Positions 1-6,497 of a stretch of 6,750 nucleotides of DNA are shown in pieces. Where the stretch lies: contig JAITPS010000008.1 of assembly GCA_031289325.1 (NCBI GenBank), positions 1 through 6,750 of the forward strand. The letters run 5' to 3'. The stretch comes from Candidatus Methanovirga meridionalis (GTDB lineage Archaea; Methanobacteriota; Methanobacteria; Methanobacteriales; Methanobacteriaceae). The notes under the pieces are model-generated. The model was given only the letters and a program-made list of their open reading frames with translations. It searched no databases and was not told the DNA's origin. Every line of letters starts with the position of its first letter. The stretch's first letter is position 1. The position numbers and the translations under genes are program-made.

Positions 1-115
1 TAAATAAATTTTAATTAATATAAATAAATTTTAATTAATATAAATAAATTTTAATTAATATAAATAAATTTTAATTAATATAAATAAATTTTAATTAATA
101 TAAATAAATTTTAAT
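1..115. repeat. Perfect 20-bp tandem repeat (5.75 copies)
   Basis: The unit TAAATAAATTTTAATTAATA is repeated five full times without any change, followed by 15 bases of a sixth copy ending at 115. Each unit contains the palindrome TTAATTAA and has no G or C. The array touches the left window edge, so its true length is unknown. It directly abuts the reading frame of the decayed HEPN gene that follows, so it occupies the place where the 5' part of that gene should be. Perfect identity suggests recent slippage expansion. The 20-bp period is not a multiple of three and the unit contains stop codons, so it is not coding. Confidence 0.97.
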
Positions 116-774
116 GAAAAATTCTTCAACTCTATAGAATATATAAATTTATACAATAAAATTAATAATTCTGCAAATAGACAAATCAAAAATCAGTTTT
201 TAATTTTAGGATGTATACATGGAATAAAGGTAACTCTTGTTGATTTACCATTTCATTGCCATTTATATTCTTGTTTTGAAATTTTAATGATATTTAAAAA
301 TGAATATCACAATAAAAAGATTTTGAACCTTTAAAAAAAGATATTGAGTCTTCACCTATAGAATACTATAATAATTTTGAAAAATTTAAAATTGATGATG
401 GTTTTAAAAATAAGCTTAAATTCAGTATCAAATATAGCTACCAATATTCTTTAAGGACTATGTTAAAAAAATTATTATCTGAATTAGAATTTTCTAAAAT
501 TGATGAAATTTTGAATAATTATAGTGATAAAAAGAAAAGAGAACAAAAAATAAACGAATTTGTTAAAATTGTTGTTGGTGCAAGAAATCATTATACTCAT
601 TATGCTGATTTTAAGCTTAAAAATGAAGTGTATTTGATGAAAGAATTAAAATGTATTGTTGAATTATGTTTCATGAAAGAATTAGGTTTATCTAATAATG
701 AAATTGAAGAGATAACTAAAGATCATAATAGATTTAATGTGTATCATAATATTTATATTACTTCATTAATATAA
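104..774 (+). pseudogene. ApeA-like HEPN-domain defence protein, truncated and frameshifted
   Basis: ApeA-type proteins are anti-phage effectors with a beta-rich N-terminal domain and a C-terminal HEPN domain, typically a ribonuclease fold, and are usually around 450-550 residues. The frame from 460 to 774 (104 residues from an ATG) contains VVGARNHYTHY with Arg42 and His47, the Rx4H motif of the Apea-like HEPN family, followed by the typical tail MKELGLSNNEIEEI. The same frame is open upstream to 316 without a start codon (for example EYYNNFEKFKIDDGFKNK), so the ATG at 460 is probably not the original start. A second frame, 104-333, encodes LILGCIHGIKVTLVD, which resembles the ApeA N-terminal domain. 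The two frames meet at a frameshift near 314-333, about 220 codons in total survive, and the 5' end dissolves into the 20-bp satellite. I infer a decayed gene with an internal deletion. A free-standing HEPN fragment could still be translated, but no good ribosome binding site precedes 460. Confidence 0.75.
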
Positions 775-800
775 ACAAGAGCAATTATTGAATATATAAA

Positions 801-805
801 AGGTG
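801..805 (+). promoter_or_regulatory. Ribosome binding site of hsdS
   Basis: AGGTG lies five bases upstream of the TTG at 811 and supports that codon as the start of the specificity gene. The A+T-rich ATATATAA at 792-799 looks like a TATA box but is too close to the start to act as this gene's promoter, so transcription probably enters from upstream. Confidence 0.55.
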
Positions 806-810
806 TTGTT

Positions 811-1958
811 TTGACAAATAGTAATCCCAAAATTCTAAAATTGATAAATATTGTAGATATAGTAAACTCAGGAGTTAATAAATTTGAAGGAGAAAAAAAT
901 TATATTGCTACAGGTTCATTAGAAACCAATAATATACATGATCATGTCAGTGTAACATACAATTCAAGACCAAGTAGAGCAAATATGGAGTTCAATGAAA
1001 ACGATATTATTTTTGCGAAAATGAAAGACACTGAAAAAGTATTTTTAATTGATGGCGAAACAAGTAAGAATTTATATTCAACAGGGTTTGCAGGTTTAAG
1101 AATAAAAGAAAAAAATAAAATACTCCCAAAGTTTTTGTATTTTCATGTAAGAAGTTCAGTCTTTCAAAAAGAAAAAAATAAAAAAAGTGGTGGTGCTACT
1201 CAAAAGGCTATTAATAACAGTAAAATTAAAGAATTTACTTCACATGTTCCCCAATTGAAGTTCAAAAGAAAATAATAGCTATTTTAGAAAAAGTTGAAAA
1301 ACTTCAAGATTACAGAGAAAAAGCAGACAAATTAACAGAAGATTATTTAAAAAGTATTTTCTTAGAAATGTTTGGAAATCCAGTTGAAAATGAAAAAAAT
1401 TGGGATTTTGGATATCTAAAAGACATTATTAAATTAGATACTAAGTCTATTAAGCCTGCAAATTTTGATGAAAATGATTTTTACATTGGATTAGAGCATA
1501 TAGAATCTAATTCTGGTAAAATTTTAAAAAAAAATAAAATTAAAGATGAAAATATTAAAAGTAATAAATATTCATTTAATGAGAATCATGTATTGTATGG
1601 AAAACTAAGACCTTATCTTAATAAAGTGGCTTTACCATCATTTAATGGAGTTTGTAGTACGGATATAATTCCAATTCTTCCGATAACTAATTTTAGTAAT
1701 AAATTATTTATTAAATACTTATTAAGTCTTGATTATTACATTGACTTAGCTACTGAACAATCAACAGGAGCAAATTTGCCAAGAATAAGTCCTAAGAAGT
1801 TGGAAAGATTTAAAATTCCAAAACCACCAATAGAAATTCAAAATAAATTTGCTGAAATAGTAAAAAAAGTAGAAAAAATAAAAGAATATCAAAATCAATC
1901 TAAAATAGAAATTAATAATTTGTTTAATAATTTAATGCAAAAATCTTTTAAAAACTAA
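811..1958 (+). pseudogene. hsdS: Type I restriction-modification specificity subunit HsdS, split by one frameshift
   Basis: HsdS gives type I restriction-modification complexes their DNA target specificity through two target recognition domains (TRDs) separated by conserved helical spacers. The first frame, 811-1275, holds TRD1 from a TTG start. It ends in HVPQLKFKRK, where HsdS proteins have a 'P-P-I-E-x-Q' turn. The frame ending at 1958 is open from 1251 and supplies the missing part: PIEVQKKIIAILEKVEKL, a coiled-coil spacer, then the hallmark EMFGNPVENEKNW, TRD2, and a second copy of the spacer starting PPIEIQNKFAEIVKKVEKI. One extra base at the CCCC run (1249-1252) would restore HV-PPIEVQ and give 382 residues, close to the normal length of about 400. 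No hsdM or hsdR gene is in the window, so this is an orphan subunit here. Its upstream neighbour is a HEPN defence remnant. Whether the frameshift is fixed, phase-variable or a sequencing error cannot be told from one sequence. Confidence 0.92.
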
Positions 1959-1980
1959 ATAAATGTATAGCTGTTATTGT

Positions 1981-2160
1981 AATAAAAAGAGCTTAAAAAT
2001 TAAAATATTTTCATGATCAAATATATAAATTCGAAAACTATTTATATTAGATTGTGCAATACCATGTTAATAGGATTATGTTTTCAAGGTTTGCACAAAA
2101 CTTCAAAAAAATAAGCATTTGCAATGTTTTTTTAAGATGATCCAAGAAAAAATTTTACCT
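1981..2160 (+). promoter_or_regulatory. CRISPR leader, copy 1
   Basis: This A+T-rich 180-bp segment ends exactly at the first repeat of array 1. It is matched without gaps by 3172-3351, which ends at the first repeat of array 2, with about 13 mismatches by eye. Such conservation directly upstream of both arrays identifies it as a leader and fixes the array orientation as left to right. It contains a BRE/TATA-like promoter (2032-2049) and a perfect inverted pair, TTGTGCAA (2052-2059) and TTGCACAA (2091-2098), conserved in the other copy. Confidence 0.85.
2032..2049 (+). promoter_or_regulatory. Putative archaeal promoter in leader 1 (BRE + TATA)
   Basis: A purine-rich CGAAAAC is followed by a TTTATATT box at 2041-2048. 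The arrangement fits an archaeal BRE/TATA element and would start transcription near 2070, about 90 bases before the first repeat. The motif is unchanged in leader 2. Confidence 0.55.
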
Positions 2161-2560
2161 ATTCCACTAAAACAAGGATTAAGACTTATTCATTGACTTC
2201 AAGATTATGGTGCCTCCATCAGCTATATTATCATTCCACTAAAACAAGGATTAAAATTTATTCATTGACATATATTCGTATCAATCACTAAATTGGTGTG
2301 AGCATATTCCACTAAAACATTGATTAAAATTTATTTATTGACAACTCACCATTCCATGTAGTATAGTCTGGTATTAATATTCCACTAAAACAAGGATTAA
2401 AATTTATTTATTGACAAGTAATCATTAGCTAATGCGAAAACCATAGCACTATTCCACTAAAACAAGGATTAAAACTATTCATCGGCACCACTGTTGTTTA
2501 TTGTTGCTCCATGATCTGTATTTATTCCATTAAAACAAGGATTAAAACTTATTTATTGAC
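2161..2560 (+). CRISPR. CRISPR array 1 (6 repeats, 5 spacers)
   Basis: Repeats of 37 bp begin ATTCCACTAAAACAAGG and end in a variable A+T-rich part finishing ATTGAC. They start at 2161, 2233, 2306, 2379, 2451 and 2524. Spacers are 2198-2232, 2270-2305, 2343-2378, 2416-2450 and 2487-2523, that is 35-37 bp. All six repeats differ from one another: the third has CATTGATT for CAAGGATT, the fifth (2451-2486) has lost one T and ends ATCGGC, and the last has CCATT for CCACT. No cas gene flanks the array, so its type cannot be assigned; repeat and spacer lengths are compatible with archaeal type I-B or III systems. Read on the minus strand, spacers 1 and 5 resemble adhesin-like coding sequence. Confidence 0.97.
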
Positions 2561-2562
2561 AA

Positions 2563-2827
2563 AATATCGAAAATTTCACTACTTTTCAAATCATCATATT
2601 CCCCAATATAGTATGAAACTTGAATTTTGGCAAAATTGATGATTCTTTGAAAAAGGGTTAATTACCCAAGGTTTTTAAAAAGATCGATAAACATTTGAAT
2701 AAAAAGTTTGAAAAGTTAACTATGTATACAAGAGAAATAGATATTGATAAAATTCCTAATAAATATAAGATGTTAGATTTTGAGTAAAAATCGAAATATG
2801 TGCTTTGTTTTTTGTCATGTTTTAAGT
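2563..2827 (+). repeat. CRISPR trailer, copy 1
   Basis: Two blocks here, 2563-2591 and 2726-2827, match 4067-4095 and 4096-4197 downstream of array 2. The 134 bases between the blocks (2592-2725) are absent from the other copy. A lysine-rich reading frame can be followed across 2635-2830 (for example KVFKKIDKHLNKKFEKL, then NKYKMLDFE) but it is broken by stops and the two copies differ by single-base indels. Any former gene here is dead and I cannot name it. Confidence 0.75.
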
Positions 2828-3085
2828 TATAATAAAAATACTTTAAAATAAAATCCAAATATTTAATAGGTATGCTTAACATTTTTAAAGCTTTATTAAT
2901 TCTATTTATTGATATTATAAGATTTTGTTTGTTATTATTGAAATAAAGTTCTTAAAAATCTGTTTAGATTTTGTCCAAGATTTAAATGAAGTATATGGCT
3001 TTGTATTTAAATATTAGGGTTAATATTAGATTTATTTTCATTTTTTTTGGTTAATTTTAATCTACTTTTAGATTTCAAGGTAGGT

Positions 3086-3155
3086 GGAATATGTTATGGT
3101 GCTAATTAAGCATGGAAAATGCTTAAAATTTATTTTATTCCTAACACCATATAAC
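3086..3155. other. Nested inverted repeats between the CRISPR cassettes
   Basis: GTTATGGTG (3093-3101) pairs, with a two-base bulge, with CACCATATAAC (3145-3155). Inside lies a perfect eight-base stem TTAAGCAT/ATGCTTAA (3106-3113 and 3119-3126) with a GGAAA loop. GGAAT (3086-3090) can alternatively pair with ATTCC (3136-3140). It could be a structured RNA, a terminator or a small terminal-inverted-repeat element remnant; nothing decides between these. The flanking 2828-3085 shows no gene. Confidence 0.4.
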
Positions 3156-3171
3156 TTCTAAAAATTATTTA

Positions 3172-3351
3172 AATAAAAAGAGCTTAAAAATTAAAATATT
3201 TTCATAATCAAATATATAAATTCGAAAACTATTTATATTAGGTTGTGCAATATTATATTAATATGATTATGTTTTCAAGATTTGCACAAAATTTCAAAAA
3301 AATAAGTATTTTCAATGTTTTTTTAAGATGATTCAAGAAAAAATATTAGCT
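3172..3351 (+). promoter_or_regulatory. CRISPR leader, copy 2
   Basis: This is the gap-free counterpart of 1981-2160, shifted by 1191 bases and ending at the first repeat of array 2. Roughly nine of the 13 differences are transitions. The promoter-like element and the TTGTGCAA/TTGCACAA inverted pair (3243-3250 and 3282-3289) are unchanged. Similarity to copy 1 stops at about the left edge given, which marks one end of the duplicated cassette. Confidence 0.85.
3223..3240 (+). promoter_or_regulatory. Putative archaeal promoter in leader 2 (BRE + TATA)
   Basis: It is identical to the element in leader 1: CGAAAAC followed by TTTATATT at 3232-3239. The expected start of the array transcript is near 3262. 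Confidence 0.55.
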
Positions 3352-4064
3352 ATTCCACTAAAACAAGGATTAAAACTTATTTATTTACCTGAGAAAACAA
3401 GTAGTCATCTAATGGATTAAAAGATTCCACTAAAGCAAGGATTAAAACTTATTGATACCATTAATTACACTGGAATGTTTACTATCCTTCCTATTTCCAC
3501 TAAAACAAGGATTAAAATATTTATTGGCTTAACAGTACCAGTTAAGTATCCATTAGTTAACTCATTCCACTAAAGCAAGGATTAAGACTTATTCATTGAC
3601 ATCAATCCTGTATGCTTATCTCCATTATATAATACTTATTCCATTAAAACAAGGATTAAAACTTATTCATTGACTGTCTAAAAATTCTATTTTTCTTATC
3701 ATGTCTAAATGATTCCACTAAAACAAGGATTAAGACTTATTTATTGATGTGTCGACATCAATCGTAGCTTGAATGCTATCACTTCAATTACACCTTGAAT
3801 ACTATCGTTTATTCCATTAAAACAAGGATTAAAATTTATTTATTGGCCTTTTTTGAATTTTATTTACCATAGTTTATGATTGTATTCCATTAAAACAAGG
3901 ATTAAAACTTATTCATTGACTTAGTAATATACTCAATATCAATTTTTATATTAATTATTCCATTAAAACAAGAATTAAAGCTTTTATTAACCATTCCAAT
4001 CTGTATATGTATACCTCAGTAGATCATATTCCACTAAAACAGGGATTGAAATTTATTTATTGAC
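3352..4064 (+). CRISPR. CRISPR array 2 (10 repeats, 9 spacers)
   Basis: Repeats start at 3352, 3424, 3494, 3564, 3638, 3712, 3811, 3884, 3957 and 4028 and belong to the same family as array 1. Most are 37 bp; the second, third and ninth have lost 2-4 bases in their 3' half. Spacers are 3389-3423, 3457-3493, 3529-3563, 3601-3637, 3675-3711, 3749-3810, 3848-3883, 3921-3956 and 3992-4027. Eight are 35-37 bp, while the sixth is 62 bp and internally repetitive. No spacer is shared with array 1. Repeat differences are nearly all C/T or A/G changes (CACT/CATT, AAAA/AAGA, ACTT/ATTT, TTAT/TCAT, GAC/GAT/GGC). The last repeat (4028) has GGGATTGAAA. No cas genes adjoin it. Confidence 0.97.
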
Positions 4065-4066
4065 AC

Positions 4067-4197
4067 AATATCGAAAATTTCAATACTTTTCAAATATACA
4101 GGAGAAAAAATATTGATAAAGTTCTTAATAAATATAAGATGTTAGATTTTGAGCAAAAATCGAAGCATGTACTCATGTTTTTCAGCATGTTTTAAGT
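4067..4197 (+). repeat. CRISPR trailer, copy 2
   Basis: This segment follows the last repeat of array 2 and is homologous to the sequence after array 1. Relative to that copy it lacks 134 bases between positions 4095 and 4096. The shared sequence ends at about 4197 (GTTTTAAGT), which marks the right end of the duplicated cassette. The following 4198-4343 shows no gene or clear motif. Confidence 0.75.
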
Positions 4198-4343
4198 AAA
4201 TATATACATTGCTTTCTAAAAATACATTTTTATCTGGGATTTTAAATTAAAATATCCTGATTTAAGCTTTAATATAAAGAATAAGTAGATAATTAAGCTT
4301 TGTTTAATATGTGGAAAATAATCCATAGTAAAAATACTTTAAA

Positions 4344-4427
4344 ATTCCACTAAAACAAGGATTAAGACTTATTTATTGATGTAGCATATAAGATTATATC
4401 GGAACCAGTAGCATTATTCCACTAAAC
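4344..4427 (+). CRISPR. CRISPR remnant: one repeat, one spacer, truncated repeat
   Basis: A complete repeat at 4344-4380, identical in sequence to the sixth repeat of array 2, is followed by a 35-bp spacer (4381-4415). A broken repeat of 12 bases, ATTCCACTAAAC (4416-4427), then runs into an oligo-T tract. There is no leader. It lies about 280 bp beyond array 2 and is either the severed end of an array or the rest of a third cassette. The A+T-rich hairpin after it (T run, ATA, A run, 4427-4447) may end transcription before the adhesin gene. Confidence 0.85.
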
Positions 4428-4454
4428 TTTTTTTTATAAAAAAAGGAGGATGGA

Positions 4455-4462
4455 TTATATAT
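4455..4462 (+). promoter_or_regulatory. Putative TATA box of the adhesin-like gene
   Basis: TTATATAT, preceded by a purine-rich AAAAAGGAGGATGGA that could serve as BRE, predicts a transcription start near 4485 and a 5' leader of about 50 bases. A second candidate, TTAATATAAA around 4500, would place the start almost at the ribosome binding site and is less likely. Confidence 0.45.
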
Positions 4463-4525
4463 TGTTTTTTTATGGGAGGTTAGTAGTTTCATTTTTTTTT
4501 TAATATAAAAAATAAGAATAAAAAT

Positions 4526-4530
4526 AGGAG
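4526..4530 (+). promoter_or_regulatory. Ribosome binding site of the adhesin-like gene
   Basis: AGGAG, extended to AGGAGAG, precedes the TTG at 4535 by four bases and the in-frame ATG at 4544 by 13 bases. The shorter spacing favours TTG; the ATG start would shorten the protein by only three residues. Confidence 0.6.
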
Positions 4531-4534
4531 AGTT

Positions 4535-6214
4535 TTGAAGAATATGTTGAATAAAAGTAATAAGAGAATTATAGTTTTAATAGGTATTTTAAGTATTATG
4601 AGTTTAGTATATTTGATATCAGCAGAATCATCATCCACATTAAATCCTGGTGATAGTATACAAGATGCTATTGATAATTCAAGTTATGGTGATATTATAG
4701 AACTTAATGATGGAATATATAATGCAGATGGTGATTATGATATTAATGTTAATATAACTAATCTCACTATAAAAGCCGTAGATGGTGCTAATCCAATCAT
4801 TAATGCCAGTGGTAAAAATAAGAGAGTATTCAATATAATTAATGATAATGTCACACTTGATGGACTAATAATAACAGGAGGAAATACCACAGGTCCATCT
4901 TCTTACGGTAATCAAGGTGGTGGAGTATATATTAGTGGTAATAATGCCATTATAAGTAATTGTAATATCACAGAAAACATCGCAAATAATGGTGGTGGAG
5001 TATATTTCGGTGAACCAAATAGTAATGTGACTGTGACTGGTTGTAATATCTTGAGTAATATCGCAACATATGGTGGTGGTGGAGTATCATTAAGGAACGG
5101 TGGTGTGTCAAATTCTAATATCATAAGCAACATCGCAAATGATGGTGGTGGAGTATCCATAACATATGGCAATGTGATTGCTTGTAATATCACTAACAAC
5201 AAAAATAATGGTATTGGTGGTGGAATAAATATCTTTAGTGGTAGTGTAAGTGCTTGTAACATAAACAATAATATTGCCAACACTGGTGGTGGAGTATATT
5301 TCAACAATAATGGTAATGTGACTAGTTGTAATATTACTGGTAACACTGCAAATAGAAATGCTGGTGGATTATACAAAAGTAGTAATGGTAATATTAGTTA
5401 TAATCGTATATTTAATAATAATGCTGCCCTTAATGGATCAAACTTATATATTGCTGGTTCTCTTGCTTATGATTACAATTGGTGGGGTACTAACAATATC
5501 AGCCTTGCAGGTATAAGCCATCCAAGTACTGTTAGTGATCCTGATAGCTATTTCGTGACTCAATTATCTGTTAATGATACTTGGACAAGGACTAACACTA
5601 CAGAAGAATTTGGTGATAATCTTTCTTTAAATTATAGAATGGTTCTTAACAGTACAAACAGTAGTGATGATGTTGACAAATTACCTGATTTTACTGTAAC
5701 TATTAGTTTCACTGGTTTATTTAATGAAGTGGTTAATGCTACAACACCATGGTCAAAGAATATTACTGTTCATGGTAACTATATTTTTAGATGTGTTTGT
5801 GATAATGAAGATTTACATATAATTTCTCATCCTACCTATGATTTGAGTTTAAGAAATAATCCACAAGGTCAAGTAGTGATTGGTACTTGGATTAAAAGTA
5901 CTGCTACAGCTATTGGTGATTCTCCACTCCCTACTGATTATGTTCGATTTAAAATAACCTCACTATCTGATAATATTGTTCAATATGATCATAATGTGCC
6001 TTTTGGTGGTAGTAATAGTGCTTCTTATAATTGGCAGTTAACCAAAAAAGGCACTTATAAAGTTGAAGTGTGGGCGTATGATGAACATGGATCTAATGTT
6101 AAAGTTCCTCCTTTAGGAATTAATGCAATGAAGTTATCTACTGAATATAATAATCCATATTATAATGTTGATTACAATCCACATTATAGTGTTGATTATA
6201 TAGATGTAAGTTGA
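4535..6214 (+). CDS. Adhesin-like secreted right-handed beta-helix protein
   Basis: The 559-residue protein has a basic N-terminus (KSNKR) and a hydrophobic segment at about 11-29 ending LISA-ES, a Sec signal peptide. Residues 40-57, DSIQDAIDNSSYGDIIEL, form the conserved entry motif of methanogen adhesin-like proteins. Residues about 85-305 are beta-helix coils with GGGVY/GGGVS-type turns near 128, 153, 181, 204, 228, 251 and 276, alternating with CNIT.N.A-type strands, like the polymorphic-membrane-protein repeats of this family. NWWGTN (315-320) closes the helix. Residues about 340-530 look like beta-sandwich domains. Many N-x-S/T sequons suggest glycosylation. It is expected on the cell surface, with a role in adhesion to hosts or other cells; this is known for the family only in general terms. 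It ends in a tyrosine-rich tail (YYNVDYNPHYSVDYIDVS) with no membrane anchor or pseudomurein-binding repeat, shorter than many relatives. After its TGA the same frame continues as CFYYGDPVPEPSIF before a TAA, so the C-terminus may have been lost. Confidence 0.92.
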   Translation: MKNMLNKSNKRIIVLIGILSIMSLVYLISAESSSTLNPGDSIQDAIDNSSYGDIIELNDGIYNADGDYDINVNITNLTIKAVDGANPIINASGKNKRVFNIINDNVTLDGLIITGGNTTGPSSYGNQGGGVYISGNNAIISNCNITENIANNGGGVYFGEPNSNVTVTGCNILSNIATYGGGGVSLRNGGVSNSNIISNIANDGGGVSITYGNVIACNITNNKNNGIGGGINIFSGSVSACNINNNIANTGGGVYFNNNGNVTSCNITGNTANRNAGGLYKSSNGNISYNRIFNNNAALNGSNLYIAGSLAYDYNWWGTNNISLAGISHPSTVSDPDSYFVTQLSVNDTWTRTNTTEEFGDNLSLNYRMVLNSTNSSDDVDKLPDFTVTISFTGLFNEVVNATTPWSKNITVHGNYIFRCVCDNEDLHIISHPTYDLSLRNNPQGQVVIGTWIKSTATAIGDSPLPTDYVRFKITSLSDNIVQYDHNVPFGGSNSASYNWQLTKKGTYKVEVWAYDEHGSNVKVPPLGINAMKLSTEYNNPYYNVDYNPHYSVDYIDVS

Positions 6215-6320
6215 TGTTTTTATTATGGGGATCCAGTTCCTGAACCTTCAATATTCTAATGTTGATAGTATTGGTGGTGTTGGATTAGGTAAGGGTTTCT
6301 TTTAGAGAAAAATGCTCTCC

Positions 6321-6337
6321 TTTATTTCTATTTTTTT
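6321..6337 (+). terminator. U-rich terminator after the adhesin-like gene
   Basis: A T-rich run (TTTATTTCTATTTTTTT) follows a weak four-base stem AGAG/CTCT (6304-6307 and 6315-6318). Archaeal termination depends largely on U tracts, and further T runs occur near 6385-6395 and 6415-6423, so termination may be spread over these sites. Confidence 0.4.
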
Positions 6338-6453
6338 GGTGTTTTTAGTGTTTTAGTATTTAGAATGAGAATATAAAAATAAATCTTTTTTTTTATCTAT
6401 GAACTTATTATTGTGTTTTTTTTAAATATAGTGTATGAAATAATGCTTTTAAG

Positions 6454-6497
6454 TAAAGAAAAACTTTATTTTTCTAATTGAAATAAAAAATTTCAAT
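6454..6497 (+). other. Two adjacent A+T-rich hairpins
   Basis: TAAAG-AAAAA-CTTTA (6454-6468) is followed by a short T run, like a factor-independent terminator for rightward transcription. Directly after it, ATTGAAAT-AAAAA-ATTTCAAT (6477-6497) is a perfect eight-base stem with a five-base loop. A third stem, AGGAAA/TTTCCT (6533-6538 and 6547-6552), lies further on. The gene-free stretch 6215-6630 otherwise holds only the decayed adhesin tail (to about 6300) and T runs. Confidence 0.4.

Noticed and set aside
792..799. TATA-like ATATATAA before hsdS
   Set aside because: A start site about 25 bases downstream would fall inside the coding sequence, after the TTG start supported by AGGTG.
2658..2882. 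Minus-strand open frame of 74 codons with a hydrophobic, tyrosine-rich translation
   Set aside because: It overlaps the CRISPR trailer, whose second copy carries indels; the composition is that of random A+T-rich sequence and there is no convincing ribosome binding site.
2033..4064. Possibility that cas genes lie between or beside the arrays
   Set aside because: No open frame of useful length exists on either strand between 1959 and 4534, so no cas gene can be called here.
4450..4503. Tiny frame MDYILFFYGRLVVSFFF preceded by GGAGG
   Set aside because: The GGAGG touches the ATG with no spacing, the frame overlaps the predicted promoter, and its translation just reflects T runs.
4912..5376. 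Minus-strand open frame of 154 codons, rich in TPPP and leucine
   Set aside because: It is the antisense shadow of the GGGVY repeats of the adhesin-like gene; the proline runs are simply the complement of glycine codons.
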